NCBI GenBank assembly: GCA_963920665.1
Contig: OY987265.1
Location: 8,747,001 to 8,811,000, forward strand
Direction: 5' to 3'
DNA from: Straminergon stramineum
Lineage: Eukaryota; Streptophyta; Bryopsida; Hypnales; Calliergonaceae
Length of the DNA stretch: 64,000 bases
In this document: piece after piece, positions 21,301 through 33,485 of the stretch
Layout of the letters: the number at the start of each line of letters is the position of its first letter
Position numbering within the stretch: position 1 is the stretch's first letter
The notes under the pieces: model-generated
Seen by the model: only the letters and a program-made list of their open reading frames with translations
Databases searched by the model: none
Told to the model about the DNA's origin: nothing
Position numbers and translations under genes: made by a program

Positions 21301-24300
21301 CTGCTAATGTCGAACTTGCTGTGTGGTTGGCTGTCCAATTACTGCTCCGGAAGTTTGCAGAAATTGCAATGGTACCACAATCTACGTCTCTCAACTCTTT
21401 GTCCTGAAATATTGTTGAAATTGTTTTTTCCTGAAAATGGCCTGCAATGTGCCTTTTACTAAGTTGCAAAGTTGAGGTAAGAGGAATAGTAATTTTCCTG
21501 CAGTCACTGATATTAGTCTTACCTGCAGCTTGTCCGTGAAGCGGTGGGAATGCATGTTACGGTCCAGAATTCATTGATGCGTGATGTTGCTGAGGCCGCT
21601 TCAGGTGCTGGGATCATTACTGATGCATCTCTTGTTGCAACTGTTGTGGCTAACCTCCGGTCAAGTACACCAATACTGGCCAACAAGTAAGTGGCCATCT
21701 TTGGTCCGCCCTCCTTGAATACAGGAAAATGGTCCTTGTGCAGACATTCTGTTTTACTTAGAGTTTGAATCGATCTGTAAGCATTCACTTCTGGTCATAC
21801 TGGTCACAATTTAGTATTCTGCTAATGAAACCCCGTTTGAAGTTGTTCCATTCTCTCAACTCGTTCGGGATGGGGCAAACAGGAAGCAATCAGACTTGTC
21901 TCTGAAATGTATTGACCAGTTGATGAACACGAACACCTTCAACTTCTCACGTTATGGGGTGGACATCTCGGATACTCTTATGCACTGCCTTAGTTTGGCA
22001 CAGACACCTATCCACCCTGTACGCCCTCTCGCCCTTGCGTGGACTTTACTTGCTGTAATTTCTGTCTGTCATCAGTGTGTTCCGCACTTCTATTACTCAC
22101 GACCTGGTTAGAATTTGCTGTTATGTTGATTTTCTGCTTTTCCTATGTCGGCTCATGCAGGTGTTACCTCAGCTTGTCCAAGCGTTTGCAGACATGTCTG
22201 CAACAGCTCCTCGAGCAAGGGGAGCAGTACAGCCATTCAAGATGCGACCTTTTCCAAGAGATTGGTTGGTTGCAGCTATTGCTCCTACTGGCTTTCTATT
22301 GAGTGGTGTGATAACGTCAGCTAATGTTAAGTCACCCCAGGTTCGTTACACAAGGCATAAAGTGAGGATCTCCAACATTGTTGGAACTCAAACGTCAGAA
22401 GAGCCTCAGAGTGATTCCAGAGATGGGGTCACTATGGCAGCAATTGGAGACCCGTTGGCCACAGCAGCATTGGCAGTGTACTATATTCTATGTCGGGAGC
22501 AGGTATTTAGGAATATGGGGATTGATGGTGGTTTGCATGGTTGGGATGCCTCACAAGGCGATGCTGGGGAAGAAGGCAATTGGACAGAGTTGCTTGCGTG
22601 CCTGCCGTTGATGCCCCTCATCAGGCATATGGAAGATCAATGGCTATCCTACGAGAACCTATTACCGCAGGTAGCAATGGCGTTTAGACTTTGTGTGGTA
22701 GGATGTTTTTGTTTACAGATTCTTACCAGCCAATGTTTTCTTAATACTCTTCTTGAGCGCATTTTGGAGAATGGCTGATTTCATGTACTCTGCAACACGA
22801 TAGGAGGGGGCACACCCGGCCCTCCTCCGGGTCGCCCCGGTCTAGGACCTGCCCGACTGTGGAGGTGGGAGGTGGGAGGTGGGAGGCGCTGGGTCTTGTC
22901 GGGTTCGGTCAAGCCAGATCGGGCAGGAACTGACCCGGTAAGGGGCGACCCAGAGGAGGGCAGATGTTAACATCCCTTTTACCATGTTGCCTATGTACTC
23001 TTCCTCACAGAGATGTTAGATAGCCTGCGGCCGTTATGAAAATGAACCCCAAGTATTCAGTGATTTGTAATAGTTTCAGTATTTAGCTTTGAGTTTTCTG
23101 GGGTGCTCATTCACAGAGTTGAATATTTTACTTCGATGTGCATTGGTCTTGCAGGTGCTTGCTGTCGCCTCTGTGGTTCTTCCTGAGAGGTTTTTGGCAT
23201 CAACGCTTCTTGAAGACTTTGAGATTCGAGGATCTACCTTCACCCCATTTATTGAGGGTGTAGCAGCTACTTCGGACCTGACCTGGGCTGCGCCTTTTCA
23301 TAATAAGATCACCAAATCTCCTATTGAAGACTTACTCAGCACTGATGGCAACTTAGAAGACCAGTTGCTACCATTTACGGATGCGATGGTCAGTGTGCAA
23401 GAAGACATCGAAATGACAGTCGATGCAGTGATCATAACCATGAAGAGTGCTTTGAGTGTGCCATTGCCTGCACTAAGAGTCTTACTGGCTCTGAATAGAA
23501 CCTCAACGAGATTGGGAGGGGTCAATACTAATGAAAACCAGCTAGGACTAGGTGCGAAAGTGTGGGACAAAGAAGCAGGTGTAGTTAGAGAGCTTGTTCC
23601 CCTCCTTTTGGATTTTAATTGTTCGCGCCTCTTACAAGAGACGTTCTGCTCATGGTGGCGATCGCTACCAGCAGCTGCCAAGGAGTACCTCACACCTTTG
23701 CTTGTGATTAGCCTGCGAGATCCTACAGGGATTTCTAATGGCCTAACCACTTTTGGAAGCAAGAAGAGTGCATTGTATTCTCAGAAAGACAAGGATCCTC
23801 AACTTCTCTCTCTCTCTGCTAGCGGCCTGCAACTAGAGCCTCTCAATCTATTGGCTTGTAGCCCTAGAGTGTTCAGGACACCGATACTTGGAATAGTGCT
23901 TGACTTGCTGCTGGAGCTCTTGACAGCAAGCAGAAGAATATGTTTGGCAGCTACTACGGAAGGAGGAAGGGATGGCGGCATTAAAAGAGAGGAAGTTGCT
24001 GTAGCTCTCGCAGCACAGGACAGGTAGACCAACTGACGCTTTGATAATATGATGAAACATTATTATTATTTTCATGTTTTGGCTATTGAGCGGAACGCTG
24101 TTCCATATGGGTCCTAGGCTGAAGTATTCTTAATCATACTGATGGTTTACTCATCTTCTATCTTTGCAGTGCTGCTTGCCAAATTTTACTGGAGGCTTGT
24201 CTTCCAGATACCGAAATGGGAGATGATACGGAACCGAGACCTCTTTTGGAGGCACGAAGTCTAATATGTGCAACAATTTCCTCTCTAATACATTCCACTC

Positions 24301-25089
24301 CTTTACTTCTCAAGCTGTTACATTTCCAGGTAATTGTGTTTTTTTCAGTCCGTTGATGCCCTTATTGACGTGGATATAGACCGATTGCCAGATATTACTC
24401 TTCAACTTCATAGTCAAATTGAATCACCTCTTTCAAGCTCACAAGTCGCTGAAATTTTCTGTATCTGATAGTTCTGCATTTTCTGTTTACATGATTTACA
24501 GGGTTACGAACCTTCTTTGGTACCAATGATGGTGGAAGGTGTGCCAAGTATGGTTCAGTGTCTAGAGTTTGTAGGAGAGCTTATGCAGCAATCATCACAG
24601 CAGTGCCAGGTGTTTGCGGTTATTCTGACCTCGCACATTGTCTGTTCCCACTCCGCACTTCCTCAAAGTCTTAACGCAGCGCAGCAGGTAAGCAACATGT
24701 TGGTGATGGAGAGACGCAAGCCCTTTGTGGTATTGGCAACAAATATGACTCATTTCATGCTGTACGTAAGTTTATTTGATCTTTTACTTTATTTTCCTAT
24801 GCAGGTTGTGGCACATGTGTCCCATGTACGAAGCAAAGTAGCAGGGTGTGCCCCATTTTTACAAGAGGTTTTGAACCCACTGGCTCTCTGTGCAGTAGCC
24901 TTTCCGCAACTGATCCCTCCTGTTGTTACCATCCTTCAAAGCTGTGCCCAGGCTGGGGGTCCTCTTATCAAATCTGGACCAGCGAGGGACCCTGATCTTC
25001 AGGCCTCAGCAATTGCAGCTTTCAAGCAACTTATCCACCGCAAGCTTCTGCATGGACGACCACCTCCCTTGCCAACTGCCTTCTCTTGA
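18317..25089 (+). CDS. INTS2: Integrator complex subunit 2, about 14 exons
   Basis: The C-terminal two thirds are secure. Exons 4-14 are 19849-20040, 20389-20906, 20967-21011, 21105-21371, 21529-21686, 21883-22018, 22161-22670, 23155-24023, 24170-24329, 24502-24687 and 24805-25089, with GT...AG ends and matching phases. Signatures shared with animal INTS2 include LTARNGCLLLV, LRLYCVLVRVGELSP, AVYYILCRE, AAQDSAACQILLEACLP, LLHFQGYEP and VEGVPSMVQCLEFV. Exon 3 (about 19390-19603) has the SHLLPIV region. Exon 1 starts at ATG 18317, and exon 2 is about 18735-18834. The 5' end is less certain: exons 1 and 2 share a frame but a TAA at 18722 separates them, and an exon between 18835 and 19390 may be missed. 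The model is about 1,300 residues (human about 1,200). INTS2 is a helical-repeat scaffold of Integrator, the nuclear complex that cleaves nascent snRNA and other RNA polymerase II transcripts. The first exon is GC-rich. Confidence 0.9.
22819..22961. mobile_element. GC-rich foldback element in INTS2 intron 10
   Basis: The arm GCCCTCCTCCGGGTCGCCCC pairs with the complement of GGGGCGACCCAGAGGAGGGC (one mismatch in 20). Weaker pairing continues inward (CCTGCCCG / CGGGCAGG). The loop holds tandem GGAGGTGG units. The 143-bp segment is much richer in GC than the intron around it. No clear target duplication was seen. Confidence 0.65.
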
Positions 25090-26054
25090 TAACAGGATGT
25101 TATGGAGCTGCTAGTTTGGTTGTACCACTCGGTATTCAATTCTAGAAGTGGTCTCCTTCTGGTCAGGGTTGGCCTCGCAAACTGAAACTCGTGTTATCCT
25201 CCAGTGGCCAATTTGGAAATAGTTGAAAAGGACCTTAACCCATAGATAATCTCAGTTATGGAATTGGACGAGTCCTCTTCTTTCCAAGTTGGAGCAGGAA
25301 CCAACTAATCTTCTGGACGCTGCACCAAGGGTATGAACTGGGAGCTACTAAGCTGTCCTGTATCTTTGCGAATGTGCCACTTTCTTGATACACTTTCCTG
25401 ATAGTGGACACTTTGAAGCCTTGCAATGCAGCGGCAACTGTCGAGAAGGGTGTACTGGGCTTCCAGCAAGCTAATCAAGGTCTTGGAACTACAGTACCAC
25501 AAGTAGAATTATTTTCAAGGAGTAACATATGTTCCTCTGACCTTGAACAGATGCGGCCAGTGACCCAAAGCCCAATTGAGATGGGTATGAAGAGGTGACT
25601 TGAAAGACCGGATACAATGTGACATTTCGAAGAATTTCTCGAGTCTCTTTGGAGTAAATATTGAGATTCCACTGCAGTAAATTCTAGTCCAAGGGAAATC
25701 GTGTCTCTAATTTTGAGATTCCATTGGCTGTGATTTTAATTTTGCTGTTTTATACCATTGAAGTATTTTTTCTGGACCGATGTGACCATACTCAATTTGG
25801 GTTTCATTGCTTTGGTTAGCTTGGCAAGTCTAACGTGTTATCATATGCTCATTGATCTTCCGTTGAAAGGGGCCCATACGGTAGTAGGAAGCCCATATTT
25901 TCTGATTCATGTTGGAGACGTCTTCGCATTGCAGAATCATGTGCTCAATCATACACATTAAGAAAGGTTATTGAGCTTCGAAAGTGCGGTTCTGCAAACT
26001 TGGGGCGGTAAATATCCATTTGATTTAAGAAAATCAGAGCACAGGAGAAACAAT
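25090..26054. other. Downstream region of INTS2, probable 3' untranslated sequence
   Basis: No further coding exon is supported. The start should be the 3' untranslated region; its end cannot be fixed by eye. Confidence 0.4.
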
Positions 26055-26132
26055 TGGGGCGAGAGAGACTGTCGACTTCGGGAATTCTCTTGGCTATGAG
26101 ACCTATGCGCTAGCCAACTGCGCCACCGCCCC
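26055..26132 (-). pseudogene. Broken elongator tRNA-Met(CAT) gene with intron
   Basis: The minus strand starts GGGGCGGTGGCGCAGTTGGC and pairs with a 3' TCGCCCC followed by A, giving a good acceptor stem. The D arm (GCGC AGTTGGCTA GCGC) and the anticodon loop CTCATAG match plant elongator tRNA-Met, which normally carries a short intron just after the anticodon. The following CAAGAGAATTCC looks like that intron. The T arm is damaged: the GTTCGAGCC segment (B box) is missing, leaving AGTC before TCTCTCGCCCC. It is therefore not expected to work. It could also be the head of a tRNA-derived SINE. Confidence 0.75.
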
Positions 26133-29100
26133 GGGTTAGTCACAAACTTAAAATCAAGCGATTTTCAACAGCCGGGTATCCTCCCCCCCTACATTATGAA
26201 ATTATTCTGTTCTGTAGTCTTGGACTTATTTGTACTCCGAAGTACACATCTTTTTCTTGATTTTGCAGATGTGTTTTGTCTTCACCCAAGCTTCCATAAA
26301 GAGAAGTAAGGTATACCAGTCTATACCAGTTTATAACAGGCAAACCGCCTAGGGAATGATCAGGGAATGATCCATTTCAGTCTTGCAACACATGACAGAC
26401 TTTTTTCAATAAATGAGATTTGGGCTACGTTTGGTTGAGTTAGTGGTACACAATTAATGTCTTGGACGATGGTGATGCAGTGATTAGTGACTGCAATAGG
26501 AACTTCGACCTTCTCAATGTAAATTCATTCATCAAAGGGAATGACTTTTGGGGGTCTTCATGTTGTGGCCATACTTTGAGTCAAAATAAAATAAAGTTCA
26601 AATGCTCTCCCCATTTCTCACATTTGTCTTTGTATGGATAGAACTTAATTTTTTTTCAACCCTTCAAGGACAGACTGGTGATTGGAAATCATCCTTTCTC
26701 AGGCCAAGTCCGTGTCTTTTGCTCCCAACGTTGCAACCTAAACACTGCATGTCTGTCTCCGCAACTAACAAATTGAAGTTGATGCAACTTACAAATCGAA
26801 GTACTTAAAAATCAACTCGCATCGCGTATAAATTGGATTGATACTGATACCATCATGGACGTGAGTGGCTCCTAGTGCACTTTCTATCACCAAAGTGCAT
26901 TAGGAGCCTACACCGGGGAAATCCAAAATGTCCACGTAGCCGATTCCATAGTGCAACAACGGAAATTCACAACCTCAGTATGGAATAGATCTAGCGAGGA
27001 ATTCCATACTCAAGATGTGAAAGCCCAGAGTTGCTCTTTGGAAATGGGTATGAGAATTTTTTGCATTTCTCTGGTGCGAAGTCCAGTCTCAAGCAATGAC
27101 CACCTTCTTCATGGAGACTCCAATCGCACACCGCTTCTTCATTCAAACTCATCACAAAGAGGCACTCAGCGTCAACGTGAATTCTGTTTAAATTCAGTAA
27201 GATCATTCTGACTTGGAAGATTTGCACTGTCACATGTCGTTACGTTCTGATTTGGCTGAGAACGAGATCGGATGCCGTGTTAAGTGATCGGTAACCGAAG
27301 GTCCCCTGCGGCATGCGACCGATTTGTGGAGAGACCGGTAATTCTTGTTCTTGAGGTTTAAGCAGGAGAGAGGTTTAAAAGGTTTCGGGAATGTCCATGT
27401 ATTCGTTCTGGTGAGAGATGGCTGAAAAAGCCGTGTGCACGAGCTCGACATGTGAGGAACCTAAAACGGAATGGAGCCTTTCGTGGATCACGTCAGGGCA
27501 GGTGTGGAAGCTGCTGCTAGAATTGACCATTCTTTGCTGTTAACCATTCGTAGCAGCGGAGTGAAACAGCAAGCTCGGAGGCGGAAGGATCCAGGCCAGT
27601 GATGACTTTTAACAATTACTGGAGCCTCGAGTTTTTCAGGTGCAAATCCAATATTTGCATCATGCATGTGATGTGCTTCACAAGCTTAGCTAAGTAGGTG
27701 AACTCGCTCGTTTTCTTGACTCGCACCTCCGAGATTTCCATGTCGTGTAAGGCGTTCTTGTAAGAGAATACTGGCTCTTCTATAATACTACACTTTTCTG
27801 CGCAATTGCTGTGGACAATACTGAAGTTTACAACAAATATTTAAATGCATCATCCATGACGTTATGCTAACTCATGGCCATTCTGTTTAAATAAGTTCGA
27901 ATTAAGTAAGTTTAATTACTTCTGATACAAACTTGGATGTCAAAAAAGTAAAAAATATTCTTTCGACGGGCACTGGCCCACAGAAATCGCTCAAGAAAGT
28001 GCAGTTTTCAAATAACTGTTTTTTTGAAGGTGCTCAATGCTTGTGGCTTCCTGCAGGGACTCGAAGTGAAGCCTTAAGCCACTGGAACTTCAAAAAATAG
28101 TTTTGACTTGAAACGGAATCTCATGTCCACTCTAACGGAACATGAGATTCTACATGCTGTCCCACACGAATTCGTCGGTGAAAGTTCGCCATAGCTATGA
28201 ATATTTCGAGCTCATGGAGCTTTATCACCGTGCTTTAGCGTTTCCGGAATCGCAGTTCTCATCTGCTAAAGTTGCGGTTCAGGGTAGAGTGAAATTCTCG
28301 ACTTGTTTCGAGAGGCTCCTTATGTCAGTGAAGGCATACATTTCAGGGGGGATGTTTCTCATACCAATTTTTTGAATGTTGCAGGCCAAAAAAAAGGCTT
28401 TGGGCATGTTGCACCAATTGCATGGTCTCATTGTGTACAGACAGAATGCTTGTGGTTCGACGATCTTTTCAGCAATGGAGAGCTACAGAGATAGCTTACT
28501 GGCAATTTCAAGACTAGCTTGTAATTTTCTACTCCATCAGCTTCATCCTGAGTAGTGGCACTCGAAGTGGGAAGCTCCAAGCACGAGTCTTGAGCTCCGG
28601 ACGCCTTCACATATCCTCTGAACGCTAATGCTGCTAGCTGGTTCACCTACACATTGGATGCCAGAAATACTGCAGAGCACGATTGGCTTGTGAGGAGAGG
28701 GCCAGTGTATTGCGCACTAAATAACTAAGTAAAATCCAACTGAGTAGGATCAGCCTAGGACGACTGCACAAGAATCTCGCAGGATTTTGACCAGGTTGCA
28801 GCCAAGAGCGTGCTTTGAAGTTCGTGACTTTGCAGTCAATTATTTTAGAGTATTTGCGGACAGTGGCACTTTAGCAGGTGTTTTTCACCCGATGTGCTAG
28901 TATTACAGTATTCGGGGCATGGATTGTGGTGTACTGTTGCAGGGCATTCTTTTTCCGCTCTGCTAAAACAGTTCCGGAAAATACCATTATTTGATTATCT
29001 TTCTCTACGTCCTTCATTTGCAGAATATTCTCAGTAAGTTCTGGCATTGCGGTTTTATGACGTAAATTCGAAGTCATTTACTCCCATGTGAAGGTAGGAG

Positions 29101-32070
29101 CTCCAGTGGCATCGCCCTAACTGAATACCGTGAATGTGTGTGGAGCTTCTGTCAGTTTTAATGGTCGAACGGAACTTACAGAAGTTACCTTAACCCTAGT
29201 TCGCTCCCAAGCATAAGATATCTCTGTGTCGGTCATGCACAACCTTCTCGCCTTGGGCTCTTTGATTGTATGGTGTTTTGTAATTTCAAACCATAAGTTA
29301 CATAAGAGTTGGAGGACTTCCGTTTCCTCCTCAGTCTGGCTTTCTGTGTACTATTCATTTACTTAAGATCATCTCTGACTCTGCTCTGTCACCCAAGCGT
29401 GTAGGACCTACGATTGGTTCTTGGGATTCTTCACGAATAATCCAAAGTTTTTTCTAGCCTGTCCCTGTCAAATTAATCTTCAAAGGGAAATCAATCATGG
29501 TAAAACAGGGGTTTTAGACCCATAAAGAGTTAGTTGATGTAACTATCTGGGCTGTACATGCATTAGCTGTCTATCTTCAACCTGTCACTAGAGTAATCAG
29601 AGCTCGAAAAGGACGGGCTCTGCATTGCTAGACACTAGGACACCGCCATTAACTTGTCCAATAACGCCACCTGCAGTTGCATTAGGGCATTTGCGAAGTG
29701 GTTTGGGAGCTTGCGAAAAGACAACGAAGGAAGACGGTTATGGGCGCCAACGCACTAAATGGCTGCTGTTTTCACTTGAACTGGAGCTACAGCTGGATGG
29801 CTGCCACCCCTACCGAATCCTGATCCAAATGTTCAGGACTTCTAGATCGTCTGTAGTAAGTTATTTGGCATGTCTTAAACTTTGAGCCTCTTTCACGCCC
29901 CCCTAAGCTATTCGGTGCGTTCAGTTGACAGAACTGCATAGTCATCCAGGCTCTAGATTGGGAATTATCAAATAGATGATGGAGAATCACTGCTCTCGAT
30001 GAGCGCAAAATCATGCACCCATGATGGTAATTCACCAAACTTCCTTAGTTGTAATATAATCCCCAAGTCCTGCAATAAAATAAAGATCACTGGGGCGGAT
30101 CCCAAGACAGAGTGGGATAGAAGCACCCATAATTATCCAGTTCTTCACAAACCCTATTGCACAGAGTCGATCCTGTGTAGCAGGTCCAATTATTGGTGTA
30201 TTAGTTAAAAAAAGGTATTCATAATGATGGGATGAAAGCAGGTAGTACCTCACCTTCAATGCAATGGATTAACTTAGCCCAATGTCGGATGAAACAAAGG
30301 AATTAAGTTCAATGTATTGAGCAAGGCGTTTGTACTACAAGGGTTGATCTTCGCATCAGACAGGTGACAACTGGTCAGAAGCAGACCTGACTACCTCAGT
30401 GAAGGAGCAGCTGAGTTGCCACTGGCATGCACCGTCGTCCTCCTCGTCGCCGTCAGCGCATTGCCGTTGGCTGCCGTAACCTGCCGTTGCTCCCGTCAGT
30501 GGCCGTTGACAGCAGTCCCAACGCTCTAAAGCTTGCAGCTGCTGACGCTCACAGGACATCCTCAACGAATCATATTCCTACTGTGACTAATGCGGTTGTC
30601 TTGTCAATTGCCTGCTTATTCATATCTCCCCGCAACGTAGCTGCGCTGGTGCATGACTCTCCAGTTTATTGGATATTATGTGCTGGTGATACATGTACAC
30701 CATATCGACTGTGACGTTTCTGCTGGTGGTGTTGACATCTCGACCACAGATGCCTTGAAAGGTATGGCCGCTTCTTCGCTTCTTTCCCATGTCGTACCGT
30801 GTGATCAGGAAGTTACTTGGTGAGAAGTTTCATGGCACGATGTCGTAGAGACTAGTTTATTATGCTGTCCCCATTGACAAGCATGGTCGAACATGATGTT
30901 GATGGGAAGCAGGCTTGCAGGCGAGGTGTAAAGAGGATGGTCAGCTCTCTCACTGTGGACTTCAATGTTGGTGTGCCAACTTCATTGCTGCTCTGGTCAA
31001 GCATAGATGTAATGTCTCTGGTTGTGCTGTGCATACTGAGTCCGCCCTGCATTTCAGAACATAATCGTTCGAAACACTTGACGCAGGTTGCCGTTCTGCT
31101 TGCATCGAAGAGCTTGCAACGCGATAGAGATTTCAGCTGAAGTTGGAGAGTAATTGTGTGAAGGCAACGACATCGTCTGGTATTTCGCTTCAACCATCAG
31201 TTTTCTTGCTATGAAGGTCTTGTCATTTCCAAGTGGTCTTTCGGGAATCATCACCTCTGACCTCTTGTCTATGGTATAGGGCTGTGGCCAATAAGTTATG
31301 TAAGCGTTAACTTGACGTCTGACTGAGCGTTATCAGTCTCCTAATTGAACTGCACTCGCACAATTCGTTGACGTCTATTGCATCCGTTAGAGTCTCATGT
31401 CCGTTGGCCTCCCGTACTCCACTTCAACAGTAACCTGTTGTAGGCCCGCCTTTGCACATTGTAATCTCACCGTCACTCACCGTTGCCAGTCTGCGCTTGG
31501 GTATTATTTTTTCATAGGCTATCAGGAGTCAATGTTCGGAGTCCTCCCGAACATAACCAATCAGTTTATCATCTGTGATTGCAGCAGATATGGCCGCTCC
31601 ATTGGGGCTCACAAGAATATTCGTTAACATCATCATCCTGATATGCAGCTCCCAAATTCTGGTCTCAGCTAACGCTGGGTGGTCTGGGTGAGTGCACACC
31701 CAAATACTCGAACCTCTTTACTCTAACCACCGTGGGTTTTACTTCTGCACAATGTCATAGCTCGAAAGTGTGAACGGTGTACATTCTATGTCAGTGTTAG
31801 AAGTGTGCAGGATGTTCCAGTCATATCAGCGAAGGGCACCGAATAAAGGTATTCATTGTACTTTGCCACGATGTTTCAAAGTGCGACATTGGAGCTACAC
31901 TCGAAGTCCGTTTGGCAATTTCCTTGAGCAGAGTACTCTAGATTGTCACAGTGGAAAAACCGCCTAAGGAAAGTGTCAGTATGAGGGTATTCTGCTGGGG
32001 CGTTTGTAATTGGTAGTTCTCTGCTACTAGAATTCCAAGTTCACTTGACATTGCGATCTCACTGTTCCTC
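26133..32070. other. Long gene-poor region
   Basis: No gene is supported. Many medium frames exist on both strands but none shows a recognisable domain. A short hairpin lies at 26867-26908. The 5' exon of the proline-rich gene at 32.1 kb must lie in or near the right part. A hydrophobic, signal-peptide-like stretch (VVLLVAVSALPLAAV) can be read near 30430-30480, but it has no nearby ATG in frame and no proven splice to the gene. Confidence 0.4.
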
Positions 32071-32087
32071 TTGATTCGAACATGCAG

Positions 32088-33485
32088 TCCGACGATAGCT
32101 CCAGCATGGACGCCACATTTCCTGCCCAAGGCTCCCTCCCCTCACTATGCCCCTCACTCTCCTCCAGAGGAAACTGTCCCTCCGACATGGGCACCCCACA
32201 CACCGCCAGAAGCGCCCACGCCTTGGACTCCTCCTGCTGCACCAGCACCAGTATTCGCTCCGTGGAAAGCCCCCGCTGGTCCCGCTCCTGACCAAGCTCC
32301 TGGTCCCTGGACAGACGCTGGTCCAGCTCCACATTACGCTCCTGGTCCCTGGACCGCGTCTAGTCCTGCACCAGAACAAGGCCCAGTGGGTTCGCCTATC
32401 TATGAACCAGGGTTTGCGCCTGCATACGCTCCATTCGTGGCTCCTGTCGCTCCTGTATACGCTCCTTGGTCGTCACCTGTCGCCACTCCTACTCCCGCTC
32501 CATCAGTGGTTCCAACTCCTACACCGACACCGACGCCGACGCCAGTATCCGTCCCATCGCCCACGCCTGGTATATATGTCATCCTTCCATTCACGCTTAA
32601 AATCGAATGAATTCTTGGTGGAGACTTCCGGTCTCCAGCATCTGTGGCAATGATCCTCTGTTCGCTTATCTATTGGTTCGCTGAAGCTCGATTCAGATGT
32701 CGCAATTTCAGCCTTGTTGTGAGAACGAAATGGTAATCTGGAATGAACACCATTCTGAAATGATTAGGAAACATAAGCATGCTCAGTATATCCAATGATT
32801 GGTGGCCACTTCCATTGACAAGGGCTCCGGTGTGGACATGTGTTGTTGGTTCACTGTAGTGAGTACAGACCTGAAATTGAAGTTCAAGGTGCAAGAGCAC
32901 ACAGAATGCTACGTTGCATGTACCTGATGAGTTTTTCTTGGATTGTACTTTGCAGTGCCATCCCCTGCTGACTCACCTGTACCAGCACCCTACGCTTATG
33001 CTCCAGTGACATCTCCACCAGCTCCCACGGCGTTCTCTCCTGGGTCAGATGTTCCGTTTTCCAGCGAACCGGTTTCATCTCCGGCCACTAACACGGTATG
33101 TCTTTTCATCATTCACTTTCAGGATCCACCATTACACAGTCTTATAGTAGATTAGAATAGCGCATGTGGGGACTGTTTCGTTTGATCAATTTTATCACTT
33201 TTTGACCAACTCATGTGAAAATCAACATTGATTCTGGAGATGTAGTGAAGTGATTTATACGAAATGCACTGGTCCCAATATGATCAATTGCTTTGGTTCC
33301 CTTGGTCCTTTAATTCTTACTCATCTTCACTTTCGTTAGTATGTCATCTTATTCCAGTACTCGTGCTCATGAAGCGGTTCATTTTTGTGGTTTTGCAGGG
33401 TGTACGATTCAAACTCGCGCAACCACGGAGGCTGTTTGCTATGACCATGGCTACTTGCCTGATTCTGGCATTCAGTTTATTATGA
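32088..33485 (+). CDS. Proline-rich, GPI-anchor-type arabinogalactan-like protein (5' exon not found)
   Basis: Three exons with matching phases are seen: 32088-32569, 32956-33095 and 33399-33485. The first starts after a CAG acceptor, so a 5' exon with the start codon and signal peptide is missing from this model. The protein is dense in Ala-Pro, Thr-Pro and Ser-Pro repeats, with APWxxPA, PGPW and YAP units and a PTPTPTPTP run near the end of the first exon. The next exon continues with AP, SP and PSP motifs. The last exon encodes a basic then hydrophobic tail (RRLFAMTMATCLILAFSLL), as expected of a GPI-anchor signal. Family knowledge: such proteins are hydroxylated and O-glycosylated and sit at the outer face of the plasma membrane or in the wall. 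Specific function is unknown. Confidence 0.75.

Noticed and set aside
18317..25089. First idea: Mediator subunit 33 (REF4-like)
   Set aside because: The conserved motifs and their order match Integrator subunit 2 and not MED33.
26055..26132. Functional tRNA-Met gene
   Set aside because: The T-loop/B-box segment is missing, so transcription and folding are not expected.
30427..30714. Possible signal-peptide exon of the proline-rich gene
   Set aside because: A hydrophobic stretch can be read there, but there is no in-frame start and no donor with the phase required by the exon at 32088.
32147..32653. Overlapping plus-strand frame rich in Leu, Arg and His
   Set aside because: It is the frame-shifted shadow of the proline-rich exon.
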